A DNA stretch of 64,000 bases from CALZKI01 sp045124055. Its GTDB lineage: Bacteria; Bacillota; Clostridia; Lachnospirales; Lachnospiraceae. Shown here piece after piece: positions 51,454 to 60,202 of this stretch (the first letter of the stretch is position 1; the number at the start of each line of letters is the position of its first letter). A program made the position numbers and the translations under genes. The notes under the pieces are model-generated. The model did no database searches. It was given only the letters and a program-made list of their open reading frames with translations, and had not been told where the DNA came from. Location of the stretch: assembly GCA_045124055.1 (NCBI GenBank), contig JBGVKZ010000027.1:16437-80436 (forward strand), in the 5' to 3' direction.

Positions 51454-52579
51454 GTGGTAGAATTAGACCAGATGAAAGTAGAATTACAAGCCTACAAAAC
51501 TCCATTAGCGGAAGTGAGGGATTCACTTTAACTTAGAAAGCAGGTTAAAGAGAATTGAAGAATTGGAAATGGAAATGGAAGCCCCTGGCTTTTGGGACGT
51601 ACCGGATGTTTCCAATAAAAAAATGAAAGAATTGAAGCAAATAAAAGACGTAGTGGATACTTGTAATACTTTAAGTACCCAGTATGAAGATATCGAGACA
51701 TTAATTGAAATGGCATACGAGGAAGAAGATGCCGAAATGGTTGTGGAAATAAGAGAGGAACTGGATAGTTTTATTGAAACCCTGGAAAACATTCGTATTT
51801 CCCAGCTTCTTAGTGGTGAATATGACAAAGATAATGCCATTCTAAAATTAAATGCTGGTGCAGGTGGTACAGAAAGTTGCGACTGGGCACAGATGCTTTA
51901 TCGTATGTATACAAGGTGGGCAGAAAGAAAAGGATTTTCTGTGGAAGTTTTAGATTATTTAGATGGTGATGAAGCCGGAATTAAATCGGTAACTTTCCAG
52001 ATTAACGGAGAAAATGCCTATGGATACTTAAAGTCAGAAAAAGGTGTCCACAGATTAGTTCGTATTTCACCTTTTAATGCACAGGGAAAACGTCAGACTT
52101 CCTTTGTATCCCTAGATGTTATGCCGGATATTGAAGAAGATTTAGATGTAGAAATCGATGAAAATGACTTGAGAATCGACACCTATCGAAGCAGTGGTGC
52201 TGGTGGGCAGCATATCAACAAAACATCTTCGGCTATTCGTATTACTCATTTGCCAACCGGAATTGTAGTTCAATGTCAAAATGAACGTAGTCAGCATATG
52301 AATAAAGATAAGGCAATGCAAATGTTGAAAGCAAAATTATATTTATTAAAACAGGAAGCAAATGCTGAAAAACTATCGGATATTCGTGGTGCAGTAACAG
52401 AAATTGGTTGGGGGAATCAGATTCGTTCCTATGTTATGCAGCCTTATACAATGGTAAAGGACCACAGAACCGGTCAGGAATCAGGTAACGTGGACGCTAC
52501 CTTAGACGGTACTATCGATCCTTTTATCAATGCATATTTAAAATGGCTCCATACTGGAGAAAAAGTGTCAGAAGACTAA
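51454..52579 (+). CDS. prfB: peptide chain release factor 2, with programmed +1 frameshift
   Basis: Frame 1 runs from GTG 51454 (VVELDQMKVELQAYKTPLAE) to TAA 51529-51531; frame +1 continues from AAC 51530 (NLESRLKRIEELEMEMEAPG) to 52579, giving about 374 residues, the usual RF2 length. RF2 identity is shown by the specificity tripeptide SPF in RISPFNAQGKRQTSF and the catalytic GGQ in SSGAGGQHINKTSS. RF2 ends translation at UGA and UAA. The shift at CTTTAAC allows RF2 to control its own synthesis. GGTGAC at 51443-51448 is the likely ribosome binding site; a TGA at 51445 excludes longer starts. It ends in a 4-base convergent overlap with the DUF975 gene. Confidence 0.95.
51514..51532 (+). promoter_or_regulatory. 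RF2 +1 frameshift site with UAA instead of UGA
   Basis: GTGAGGGATTCACTTTAAC: a Shine-Dalgarno-like GAGGGA a few bases before the slippery CTT, then the in-frame stop TAA and C. Known RF2 sites follow CUU URA C, nearly always with UGA; UAA is the minority form. Confidence 0.88.
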
Positions 52580-53310
52580 TTTTTATTTTGCATTAAGTCT
52601 AAATAAAAGAATGCCATTGCAGTCTGCATATATGGCATAATCCATAAAAGACCGACGCAACAAGTCATTAGGCCAAGAATTATTAGTGGCAAAAAACTTA
52701 ATAGAAAATAAAGATAACGGCCCTTGTTTCCTTTCATCAGTTCACGACTGAAGGCAAGGGCTTTTTTCGCATTATAATTTGGAAAATCTAACATAATGAA
52801 AAATACTTGATTGTATACAAGAGTAACCAGTGTTTCAATTACCATACCCAGTGCTATAAGCAACATATATACACCAAATAAATCAGGATATTTGTTTAAA
52901 TCCACTACTTCTAAAAAAATATAACAGGGGGTCATACCTAAAAAAGTTAACAGACATTTATAAGCCTGGGCTTTCATAATTTCCTTTGAGTTTGCTTTAA
53001 ATCCAGCGAAAATATCACTTACTTTGGCTGGAGTACCACATGCAGTTTTTAAGAATGCAAGGTTTACTCCGTAAGCGAAAAATCCGGAAAATATCGAACA
53101 AAAAAGTAATACCCCATAATAGAGAAGTGTTCCAATCACTCCTGGAAGGAAACTAAATATAGAAGCGATTCCTGAACAGCCATATATCATCCCAATATAG
53201 ACTAAAAAAATAGCAATCGCATTTCCATATTTTCCCATTAATTGTTCTTTTGCCAAAGCTTTTAACAAAGCTGAGGGTTTGTGTTGTTTCATCATTTCAT
53301 CTAACTCCAT
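52576..53310 (-). CDS. DUF975 family integral membrane protein
   Basis: 244 residues with six hydrophobic segments. DUF975 marks are the loop with TPAKVSDIFAGFKANSKEIM and the C-terminal pattern NAKKALAFSRELMKGNKGRY followed by membrane segments ending MQTAMAFFYLDL. Function unknown. The start may be ATG 53310 or ATG 53295; ATGGAG at 53310-53305 would serve as ribosome binding site for the latter. It lies directly downstream of the metallopeptidase-like gene on the same strand. Confidence 0.85.
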   Translation of the reverse strand: MELDEMMKQHKPSALLKALAKEQLMGKYGNAIAIFLVYIGMIYGCSGIASIFSFLPGVIGTLLYYGVLLFCSIFSGFFAYGVNLAFLKTACGTPAKVSDIFAGFKANSKEIMKAQAYKCLLTFLGMTPCYIFLEVVDLNKYPDLFGVYMLLIALGMVIETLVTLVYNQVFFIMLDFPNYNAKKALAFSRELMKGNKGRYLYFLLSFLPLIILGLMTCCVGLLWIMPYMQTAMAFFYLDLMQNKN

Positions 53311-53312
53311 TT

Positions 53313-53711
53313 TTATACTATATAATCGGCATTCATACCGATATATTTTATTCCATCAGTGCATTTTAAATCCTGCTGATAAGGATTGGATTCGTTATAA
53401 TATTTTATCTGGGTACTGGTAGTTCCGCCAGACACATAAGAACGACCACATTCTGGGCATATGGCTGTTTTTAAAGTAACAGAACAGGATACCACCTTGC
53501 CGTTATTTTGTGCGGCACTCTTATAAGCGTTGGTGACATGTTCTTGCTCGTGACTTCTGACTTTGGCAGCAGAAGATTCTGGGGCAATATGACCAGGTGC
53601 TTTAAAGGACACCATTTCATCAGAGCCATCCTGATATTTCCTGTTTTTACAAGTTTGGCATTCATAAGTTGGGTCCAATTTATTGACACTTCCAATCTGA
53701 AAATCGCTCAT
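53313..53711 (-). CDS. small putative zinc metallopeptidase (HExxH), SprA-related
   Basis: 132 residues. The motif HEQEH in KVRSHEQEHVTNAYKSAAQN fits HExxH, and two cysteine pairs (CQTCKNRKYQDGSDEM and CPECGRSYVSGG) suggest further zinc binding. The layout, a cysteine-bearing N-terminus, an Ala/His-rich helix with the motif, then a beta segment, recalls the SprA-related putative metalloprotease family. No signal peptide, so it appears cytoplasmic. The third metal ligand is not obvious. Substrate unknown. It lies two bases upstream of the DUF975 gene. Confidence 0.7.
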   Translation of the reverse strand: MSDFQIGSVNKLDPTYECQTCKNRKYQDGSDEMVSFKAPGHIAPESSAAKVRSHEQEHVTNAYKSAAQNNGKVVSCSVTLKTAICPECGRSYVSGGTTSTQIKYYNESNPYQQDLKCTDGIKYIGMNADYIV

Positions 53712-53759
53712 AAATCCACCAGCCTTTCTGAATCATTATTTAAAATGGAAATGTGAAAG

Positions 53760-54185
53760 TTACATATCTCCATACATTTCTTCTAATACATCATTAAAGT
53801 CTTCTCCATACAAATCTTCGTACAATTCGTCAAAACTTTCGCCATAAGTTTCTTCATAGGCTTCATTTAAATAGTCGTGTAATTCGTCTGGTTCATACTG
53901 AAACATTGTCATAAAGGAAACCAGCAATACAATAGCGGAAAGTACTACACTTACTACCAAAGAAATAATGGAAAAGATAAGTCCCTGTTTTGCCTTCTTT
54001 TCATAAGTAGCCTCTTTTCCCTTGGAAAGCAGTGCAAAAATAATACTGAGCCCTGCAAATATCGGGGAAAACCCACTAAGACATGTAAAAGCACTAATCA
54101 GTGACAAAATTCCTAATATAAATGAGCCACTTACGAGAGCTTTATTTTTGGGGATAGGGTTGTTTTGCATATTTGAATAGTCCAT
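53760..54185 (-). CDS. DUF4190-like small membrane protein
   Basis: 141 residues: two main hydrophobic segments (about 18-50 and 68-92) with the pattern ALVSGSFILGILSLISAF and KKAKQGLIFSIISLVVSV, as in DUF4190 proteins, then a very acidic tail with repeats (ESFDELYEDLYGEDFNDVLE). The tail may bind cations or a basic partner; this is inference. Start has AAGGAGATTTATT. First gene of the three-gene minus-strand set 54185-52576. Confidence 0.75.
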   Translation of the reverse strand: MDYSNMQNNPIPKNKALVSGSFILGILSLISAFTCLSGFSPIFAGLSIIFALLSKGKEATYEKKAKQGLIFSIISLVVSVVLSAIVLLVSFMTMFQYEPDELHDYLNEAYEETYGESFDELYEDLYGEDFNDVLEEMYGDM

Positions 54186-54346
54186 AATAAATCTCCTTGT
54201 GTGAATAGTGTAGCATTTTTTTATAAGGAATACAAATCTTTCTTGAAAAGTGACGGTAGAATCTAATATAATGTATATGCAGTTTTTATTGACAAGCTAT
54301 CTGGGAAAGGAAACTGTGAAAATAAAGAAAACGAATGGAGTTTTAT

Positions 54347-56713
54347 ATGGATATTATCTTAAAGCTAAAAGAAGAATTACAAGTGGAAAAGTGGCAGGTG
54401 GAAGCTGCGGTAAAATTGATTGATGAAGGAAATACGATTCCTTTTATTTCTCGTTACCGTAAAGAAGCAACTGGTGCGTTAAATGATGAAATTCTTAGAA
54501 ACTTGTATGAAAGATTAACCTATCTTCGTAATTTGGAAGATAAGAAAAATCAGGTTTTAAGCAGCATAGAGGAACAGGGAAAACTAACAGATGAACTAAA
54601 AGAACGTATTTTGGCAGCAGAAACTTTGGTTGTAGTTGAAGACTTATATAGACCATACAGACCAAAGAAGAAGACCAGAGCCAGCGTTGCCAAGGAAAAG
54701 GGTTTAGAACCGTTAGCTGAGCTTATTTTATCCCAGAGTGCAACCGGCGAAGTGCTGTTAGAAGCAGCTAATTATGTGAATGAGGAAAAAGAAGTAAAAT
54801 CTGCCAAAGAAGCTTTGCAGGGTGCAATGGATATTCTTGCAGAAATGGTTTCAGACAATGCAGATTATCGTATTTTTATTCGTGATTTGACTTTTGAAGA
54901 AGGAATTCTTATCAGTAGTGCCAAAGACGAAAAAGCAGAAAGTGTTTATGAAATGTACTACGCCTATCAAGAGCCAATTAAAAAAGTTGCCTTACATAGA
55001 GTTTTGGCATTAAATCGTGGTGAAAGTGAAAAAGTGCTCGCTGTAAAAATCGAGGCTCCAGTGGAAAGAATTTTAGGTTATCTGGAAAAACAGGTCATTA
55101 CCTCTGACAACGAATATACAACACCAGTATTAAAAGAAGTAGTGTCTGATGCATATAGCCGTTTGATTGCCCCAGCTATTGAACGTGAAATTCGTAATGA
55201 TTTGACGGAACGTGCTGAAGATGGTGCAATTAATGTATTTGGTAAAAACTTGGAGCAGCTCTTGTTACAGCCACCAATCGCAGGAAAGGTGGTTCTTGGG
55301 TGGGACCCTGCTTTCCGTACAGGCTGTAAATTAGCAGTAGTAGACGAAACGGGTAAAGTATTGGATACGAAAGTCATTTATCCAACTGCACCACAGAATA
55401 AAGTAGAAGAAGCCAAAGCAGAATTAAAGAAATTGATTAAAAAATACAACATCAGTTTAATTTCCGTAGGAAATGGGACAGCTTCCAGAGAATCAGAACA
55501 GGTTATTGTGGAATTATTAAAAGAAATTCCAGAAAAAGTACAGTATGTCATTGTAAACGAGGCAGGAGCGTCTGTATATTCTGCAAGTAAGCTTGCCACA
55601 GAAGAATTCCCTCAGTTTGATGTAGGACAAAGAAGTGCAGCTTCCATCGCAAGACGTCTTCAGGACCCACTGGCAGAATTGGTAAAAATTGACCCAAAAT
55701 CTATTGGCGTTGGTCAATATCAGCACGATATGAATCAGAAAAAATTAAGCGAAGCCCTAAATGGTGTGGTAGAAGACAGTGTAAATAAAGTAGGTGTGGA
55801 TTTGAATACAGCCAGTGCTTCTTTATTAGAATATATTTCCGGTATCTCCAAAGTAATTGCCAAAAATATTGTGGAATACCGTGAAAAAAATGGTCGTTTT
55901 ACTAACCGTAATCAGTTATTAAAAGTTGCCAAATTAGGTCCAAAAGCGTACGAGCAGTGTGCCGGTTTTATGCGTATTATCGGTGGGGACAACCCATTAG
56001 ATGAAACCAGCGTACACCCAGAATCTTATGAGGCAGCCGAAAAACTTTTGGAAAAACTCGGTCTGACTATGGATGATGTAAAGAATGCATGGAAACAGTC
56101 TCTTTCTTATAGCGTCAAAAAAGAGGATAAGCCGAAAAAACAGGAGAAAAAGAATCAGCCAAAGGTAGTTATTAAAAACAAAAATTCTGCTATGGGTGCA
56201 GCTTTGGCTCAGGCGTTAGCCGGAGCGAGTCTTACAGAAGATAAGATGGAAACAGAAGCAGGCACAAAGTCAGCTGAAAAAGAGCCGGTTGTTGTAGGAA
56301 ATCTTGAAAAACGTATTAAAAATAAGAAACAGATGGCAGAGGAACTGGGTATCGGAGAAATGACTCTGACAGATATTTTAAAAGAGTTGGAAAAACCAGC
56401 CCGTGACCCACGTGAAGATATGCCACTTCCTATTTTAAGAAGTGACGTTCTTGATATGAAAGATTTAAAACCGGGAATGGTATTAAAGGGAACTGTTCGT
56501 AACGTTATCGACTTTGGTGTATTTGTAGATATCGGTGTGCATCAAGATGGTTTGGTACACATTTCTCAAATTACAGACCGTTTTATCAAACACCCATTAG
56601 AAGCTGTTAGCGTTGGTGACATTGTAGATGTAGAAGTTATGTCCGTAGACGTAGCCAAAAAACGTATTGCTCTTACCATGAAAATAGGTAAAGGGGAAGC
56701 AAAAGCGAAATAA
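54347..56713 (+). CDS. tex: Tex family RNA-binding transcription accessory protein
   Basis: 788 residues. Tex_N helical part (residues 1-190), YqgF-like nuclease fold (~320-450, VLGWDPAFRTGCKLAVVDET), helix-hairpin-helix segments (~490-560, VGVDLNTASASLLEYISGIS; VAKLGPKAYEQCAGFMRI) and a C-terminal S1 domain (VLKGTVRNVIDFGVFVDIGV). Between HhH and S1 there is a lysine-rich and alanine-rich insert of ~70 residues (KPKKQEKKNQPKVV; ALAQALAGAS) not usual in Tex. Binds nucleic acid and is linked to transcription; exact role unclear. ATG 54347 is chosen since GGAG lies six bases upstream; ATG 54335 would overlap that site. Confidence 0.93.
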   Translation: MDIILKLKEELQVEKWQVEAAVKLIDEGNTIPFISRYRKEATGALNDEILRNLYERLTYLRNLEDKKNQVLSSIEEQGKLTDELKERILAAETLVVVEDLYRPYRPKKKTRASVAKEKGLEPLAELILSQSATGEVLLEAANYVNEEKEVKSAKEALQGAMDILAEMVSDNADYRIFIRDLTFEEGILISSAKDEKAESVYEMYYAYQEPIKKVALHRVLALNRGESEKVLAVKIEAPVERILGYLEKQVITSDNEYTTPVLKEVVSDAYSRLIAPAIEREIRNDLTERAEDGAINVFGKNLEQLLLQPPIAGKVVLGWDPAFRTGCKLAVVDETGKVLDTKVIYPTAPQNKVEEAKAELKKLIKKYNISLISVGNGTASRESEQVIVELLKEIPEKVQYVIVNEAGASVYSASKLATEEFPQFDVGQRSAASIARRLQDPLAELVKIDPKSIGVGQYQHDMNQKKLSEALNGVVEDSVNKVGVDLNTASASLLEYISGISKVIAKNIVEYREKNGRFTNRNQLLKVAKLGPKAYEQCAGFMRIIGGDNPLDETSVHPESYEAAEKLLEKLGLTMDDVKNAWKQSLSYSVKKEDKPKKQEKKNQPKVVIKNKNSAMGAALAQALAGASLTEDKMETEAGTKSAEKEPVVVGNLEKRIKNKKQMAEELGIGEMTLTDILKELEKPARDPREDMPLPILRSDVLDMKDLKPGMVLKGTVRNVIDFGVFVDIGVHQDGLVHISQITDRFIKHPLEAVSVGDIVDVEVMSVDVAKKRIALTMKIGKGEAKAK

Positions 56714-56725
56714 TAAAAATTTAGG

Positions 56726-56758
56726 AAAAAGGACTTTGTTCATACAGAGTCCTTTTTG
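56726..56758 (+). terminator. intrinsic terminator after tex
   Basis: AAAAAGGACT (56726-56735) pairs with AGTCCTTTTT (56748-56757); a T-rich arm ends the stem. Confidence 0.88.
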
Positions 56759-56781
56759 TAATAGGAAATCTAACTTTTATG

Positions 56782-56810
56782 TTGACATTGTAGCGGCACT
56801 CTTGTATGTT
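56782..56810 (+). promoter_or_regulatory. promoter for the FMN riboswitch and ribU
   Basis: TTGACA (56782-56787), 17-base spacer, TATGTT (56805-56810), placing the transcript start about 20 bases before the riboswitch. Confidence 0.65.
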
Positions 56811-56834
56811 TATATAGAAAACTGAATAAACATT

Positions 56835-56980
56835 CTTCAGGGTAAGGTGTAATTCCTAACCGGTGGTGATGCCATCAAAGAAACCTCAATTTTGATGGAT
56901 AAGTCCGCGACCCGAGGTCAAAGACCTTGGCTGATTTGGTGCGAATCCAAAACCGACAGTAAAGTCTGGACGAAAGAAGG
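56835..56980 (+). promoter_or_regulatory. FMN riboswitch (RFN element)
   Basis: Conserved RFN segments are visible in order: TTCAGGGTAAGGTGTAATTC, CCTAACCGGTGGTGATGCC, AAGTCCGCGACCC, GCTGATTTGGTGCGAATCC and CCGACAGTAAAGTCTGGACG. The element ends at the ribosome binding site of ribU (GAAGGAGAG, 56976-56984), so FMN binding could block translation start. No separate terminator hairpin with a T run is seen. Confidence 0.95.
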
Positions 56981-56991
56981 AGAGAAAAGTT

Positions 56992-57741
56992 ATGAAATCA
57001 TTTATTAAAAGTGTAACAAGTGATGTTTTATTTGCCGTGGAGTTTCTAGGAATAGTAACTCTTATTTTTTTGCTCGCATACTTAGCAGAAAAATGGCTGC
57101 AAAAAAGACAAGGGAACAAAGGAAAAGTATTTACTACAAGAAAAGTGGCAATGATAGGTATGTTTGCCGCCATATCAACGATTTTGATTATATTGGAAAT
57201 GCCGGTACCTTTCGCACCGCCATTTTATAAAATTGATTTAAGTGAATTACCAGCACTTATCGGCGGCTTTGCTTTTGGCCCGGTGGCCAGCGTTATGATT
57301 GAATTTTGTAAAATTTTATTGAAACTCATAACAAAAGGTACAAGTACAGCACTTGTAGGTGAAATGGCAAATTTTGTAGTAAGTTGTAGTTTTGTTTTGC
57401 CAGCTTCTTTTTTATATTGGTTGAAAAAAAGCAAAAAAAGTGCTATTTTTTCTAGTATAATAGGTACTTTAATGATGACTGTGGTGGGTTCGTGGCTCAA
57501 TGCCGTTTATTTACTACCTACCTTTGCCAAAATGTATGGAATGCCTCTTTTACCAGACGGTTCAGGGGCAAGTATTGTAGAAATGGGAACCAAAGTGAAT
57601 GCCAATATTACCGATGTGACAACGCTTGTGTTGTTTGCGGTAGTGCCACTGAATTTAATCAAGGGTACGGTGGTTTCACTGATTACTATTCTGATTTACA
57701 AAAAGTTAAGTCCTATTTTAAAATCAGCACATAAGAAATAG
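56992..57741 (+). CDS. ribU: riboflavin ECF transporter substrate-binding subunit
   Basis: 249 residues. S component of an energy-coupling factor transporter that takes up riboflavin. The RibU core has about six hydrophobic segments with KVAMIGMFAAISTILIILEM, PFYKIDLSELPALIGGFAFG and GPVASVMIEFCKILLKLITK. There is an extra N-terminal hydrophobic segment (residues ~15-32) before the core. The partner ECF ATPases and T subunit are not in the window and are presumably shared. The FMN riboswitch upstream supports the substrate call. Confidence 0.94.
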   Translation: MKSFIKSVTSDVLFAVEFLGIVTLIFLLAYLAEKWLQKRQGNKGKVFTTRKVAMIGMFAAISTILIILEMPVPFAPPFYKIDLSELPALIGGFAFGPVASVMIEFCKILLKLITKGTSTALVGEMANFVVSCSFVLPASFLYWLKKSKKSAIFSSIIGTLMMTVVGSWLNAVYLLPTFAKMYGMPLLPDGSGASIVEMGTKVNANITDVTTLVLFAVVPLNLIKGTVVSLITILIYKKLSPILKSAHKK

Positions 57742-57753
57742 GTGGTTTGTTTT

Positions 57754-58239
57754 ATGGAAATGGAATTTGATGTAAAAATTACAAGCGGGATTTTGTACGA
57801 TTATCTGATGCATCACGCGTATTCCAAAATGTCGAATCTGATTGGAAATATTGTTGGGGCAATTTTGTTGATTGGTGGTTTGACCTATGGAAATGTAGGT
57901 TTTATAATTGCCGGTACTATAATTTTATTATATATGCCGTGTACCCTCTTTTTAAAAGCAAAACAGCAGCAACTTGCCAATCCTGCTTTTAAAAAGCCAT
58001 TACATTATAGATTCAATGAAGAAGGCGTGTTTGTTTCCCAAGAGGGAGAAGAACAGATGCAAAAATGGGAGGATATGTATAAGGCCGTATCTTCACAAAA
58101 AAGCATTATTTTGTATACATCAAGAATGAATGCCTGTATTTTTCCAAGAAAAGATTTAGGCACAGATGTACCCAAATTAATTGAAATTATTTCTGTCAAT
58201 ATGGAGCCTAAAAAGGTCAAAATAAGAGGTTATTTATGA
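57754..58239 (+). CDS. YcxB-like membrane protein
   Basis: 161 residues. Two hydrophobic segments at ~28-45 and ~50-68 follow a short N-terminal strand (MEMEFDVKITSGILYDYLMH); the C-terminal half RYNFEEGVFVSQEGEEQMQ-like segment and WEDMYKAVSSQKSIILYTS match the YcxB-like domain. Function unknown. ATG 57754 is chosen; GTG 57742 directly abuts the ribU stop. Its stop overlaps the tsaE start (ATGA), tying it to the t6A genes. Confidence 0.78.
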   Translation: MEMEFDVKITSGILYDYLMHHAYSKMSNLIGNIVGAILLIGGLTYGNVGFIIAGTIILLYMPCTLFLKAKQQQLANPAFKKPLHYRFNEEGVFVSQEGEEQMQKWEDMYKAVSSQKSIILYTSRMNACIFPRKDLGTDVPKLIEIISVNMEPKKVKIRGYL

Positions 58240-58670
58240 AAATCATAGAAACATATCAAGCGAAAGAAACCTTTCAGGTAGGAAAAGAAATTGGATTAAA
58301 TGCAACTAGAGGAAGCGTCTATACCCTGATAGGCGACTTAGGAGTTGGAAAAACGGTTTTTACCCAAGGGGTAGCTGAAGGCCTTGGTATTTTGGAACCT
58401 ATTTCTAGTCCGACTTTTACTATTTTACAGGTGTATGAAGAAGGCAGAATGCCTTTCTACCATTTTGATGTATACCGCATTGGCGATGTGGAGGAAATGG
58501 AAGAAATTGGTTATGAGGATTGTTTTTATGGTGAAGGCATATGCTTTATTGAGTGGGCAAATCTGATTGAGGAGATTTTGCCAAAACACTACACAAGAGT
58601 AACCATTGAAAAAGATTTGGAAAAGGGCTTCGATTATAGAAAAATTACGATTGAGGAAATAGAACAATGA
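58236..58670 (+). CDS. tsaE: tRNA threonylcarbamoyladenosine biosynthesis ATPase TsaE
   Basis: 144 residues. Walker A in LIGDLGVGKTVFTQGVAEGL, then SSPTFTILQVYEEG and the Walker B-like FYHFDVYRIGDVEEMEEIG, with FIEWANLIEE. ATPase required with TsaB and TsaD for the t6A modification of tRNAs that read ANN codons. Starts in an ATGA overlap with the upstream gene and ends in an ATGA overlap with tsaB. Confidence 0.95.
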   Translation: MKIIETYQAKETFQVGKEIGLNATRGSVYTLIGDLGVGKTVFTQGVAEGLGILEPISSPTFTILQVYEEGRMPFYHFDVYRIGDVEEMEEIGYEDCFYGEGICFIEWANLIEEILPKHYTRVTIEKDLEKGFDYRKITIEEIEQ

Positions 58671-59401
58671 AATTATTAGCACTAGATAGTTCAGGACTTG
58701 TGGCTACCATAGCCGTAATAGAAGATGATGTATGTGTGGCAGAATATACGACTTGCCATAAAAAGACGCATTCTCAGACGTTAATACCAATGTTAGATGA
58801 AATAAAAAATATGATAGAGCTGGATTTATCCACGATTGATGCGATTGCCATTACCAAAGGACCCGGTTCTTTTACTGGACTTCGTATTGGCTGTGCAACG
58901 GCGAAGGGGTTGGGGCTTTCGCTTGACTGTCCTTTGGTGCCAATTCCTACGGTGGATTCCCTGGCATATAATTTGTATGGTAGCAAGGCACTCATTTGTC
59001 CATTAATGGATGCTAGACGTAACCAGGTGTACACAGGGCTTTACCATTTTGAGAAAAATGAAGACTCTTACGAGATGGTATGTGATTTAAAACAGTGTGC
59101 AATTTCCATTGAAGAAATAATAGAAATTGTCAATATTCATGAACAGGATGTAATCTTTTTAGGAGATGGTGTTCCGGTTTATGCTGAAAAAATTAAGGCT
59201 TTGTGTCAGGTAGACTATTCTTTTGCACCAGCGGGCTTTAATAGGCAGAAAGCAACATCGGTAGGTGCTTTAGGTATGCTTGCTTATAAAAAAGGCGAGT
59301 ATGTTTCGGCAGAAGATATGGAACCGGACTACTTGAGACTTTCTCAGGCGGAGAGAGAAAGAATGGAAATGGAAGAAAAAAAGAAAGCCGGCGAGGTTTG
59401 A
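58667..59401 (+). CDS. tsaB: tRNA threonylcarbamoyladenosine biosynthesis protein TsaB
   Basis: 244 residues of the ASKHA fold: LLALDSSGLVATIAVIEDD at the N-terminus and ITKGPGSFTGLRIGCATAKG, the family signature, then MDARRNQVYTGLY. Scaffold partner of TsaD, without its own catalytic metal site. Translationally coupled to tsaE; rimI follows six bases downstream. Confidence 0.95.
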   Translation: MKLLALDSSGLVATIAVIEDDVCVAEYTTCHKKTHSQTLIPMLDEIKNMIELDLSTIDAIAITKGPGSFTGLRIGCATAKGLGLSLDCPLVPIPTVDSLAYNLYGSKALICPLMDARRNQVYTGLYHFEKNEDSYEMVCDLKQCAISIEEIIEIVNIHEQDVIFLGDGVPVYAEKIKALCQVDYSFAPAGFNRQKATSVGALGMLAYKKGEYVSAEDMEPDYLRLSQAERERMEMEEKKKAGEV

Positions 59402-59407
59402 TAGCAT

Positions 59408-59839
59408 ATGATTTTTAGACCTATGGTGGAAACAGATTTGGATAGCGTTGCCAAAATGGAAAAAGAGATTTTTTCGACGCCTTGGTCAAAAGAAGGTTTT
59501 CAGGAAAGCCTTCAAAAAGACTATTCTTACTTTTTTGTGGCAGAGGAGAAGAATGAAATTACTGGATATTTAGGTATTCATAATTTTGGTGGCGATGGAG
59601 AAATTACCAATGTGGCAGTGGCTTTAGAATGGCGTTGCAAACATATAGCTTTTTCTCTGCTTTCTTATGCAATGAAGGAAACGGAAAAGAAAGGCGTAGA
59701 GGCGTTTACTTTGGAAGTAAGAAAATCCAATATTCCTGCCATCAGACTCTATGAAAAATTAGGGTTTGTAGAGCAGGGAGTACGCAAGAACTTCTATGAA
59801 AATCCGACAGAAGATGCAATAATTATGTGGAAGATTTAG
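59408..59839 (+). CDS. rimI: ribosomal protein S18 alanine N-acetyltransferase
   Basis: 143-residue GNAT enzyme. Motifs: FRPMVETDLDSVAKMEKEIF, WSKEGFQESL, then acetyl-CoA region NVAVALEWRCKHIAFSLLSY, where the usual R-x-x-G-x-A loop is changed to R-C-K-H-I-A, and NIPAIRLYEKLGFVEQGVRK with the C-terminal YY-like end. Grouping with tsaB, tsaE and tsaD is the usual RimI context in Firmicutes. The loop change (H for G) is worth noting and might affect activity. Confidence 0.88.
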   Translation: MIFRPMVETDLDSVAKMEKEIFSTPWSKEGFQESLQKDYSYFFVAEEKNEITGYLGIHNFGGDGEITNVAVALEWRCKHIAFSLLSYAMKETEKKGVEAFTLEVRKSNIPAIRLYEKLGFVEQGVRKNFYENPTEDAIIMWKI

Positions 59840-59842
59840 GTA

Positions 59843-59882
59843 ACATATGGAACAATTACCACGTTCCATATGTGTTCTTTTT
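59843..59882 (+). terminator. intrinsic terminator after rimI
   Basis: ACATATGGAAC (59843-59853) pairs with GTTCCATATGT (59863-59873), followed by GTTCTTTTTT. Confidence 0.9.
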
Positions 59883-59921
59883 TGTATAATGAAGGAAGAT
59901 TAACAAAAAAGGAGTAGAATT

Positions 59922-60164
59922 ATGCGAAAATATAATGAGGCAAATCGTGTGATGCAGGCTATTTGTAACTGCTGCAAAAAAGATTTGAAAGTGCAAAATG
60001 GTATTATTACAGAGGGCGTATTCAGCGTTGAGTATGCTTTTGGTTATTTTAGCAATAAAGATGAAGAAATCCACAAGTTCGATTTGTGTGAGGAATGTTA
60101 TGATAAATGGATAAAAACTTTTAATATTCCGGTAGAGATTGCGAATAACACAGAATTATTATAA
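59922..60164 (+). CDS. small cysteine-rich hypothetical protein
   Basis: 80 residues with two CxxC pairs (ICNCCKKDLKVQNG and DLCEECYDKWIKTF), consistent with a small zinc-binding fold. Central FSVEYAFGYFSNKDEEIHKF is hydrophobic and aromatic. Site AAAAAGGAGTAGAATT gives strong support for translation. Lies between the rimI terminator and rnz. Function unknown. Confidence 0.75.
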   Translation: MRKYNEANRVMQAICNCCKKDLKVQNGIITEGVFSVEYAFGYFSNKDEEIHKFDLCEECYDKWIKTFNIPVEIANNTELL

Positions 60165-60202
60165 AATATAATTAGGATGAGAGAAGACGGAGGGGTAAGA
60201 AT

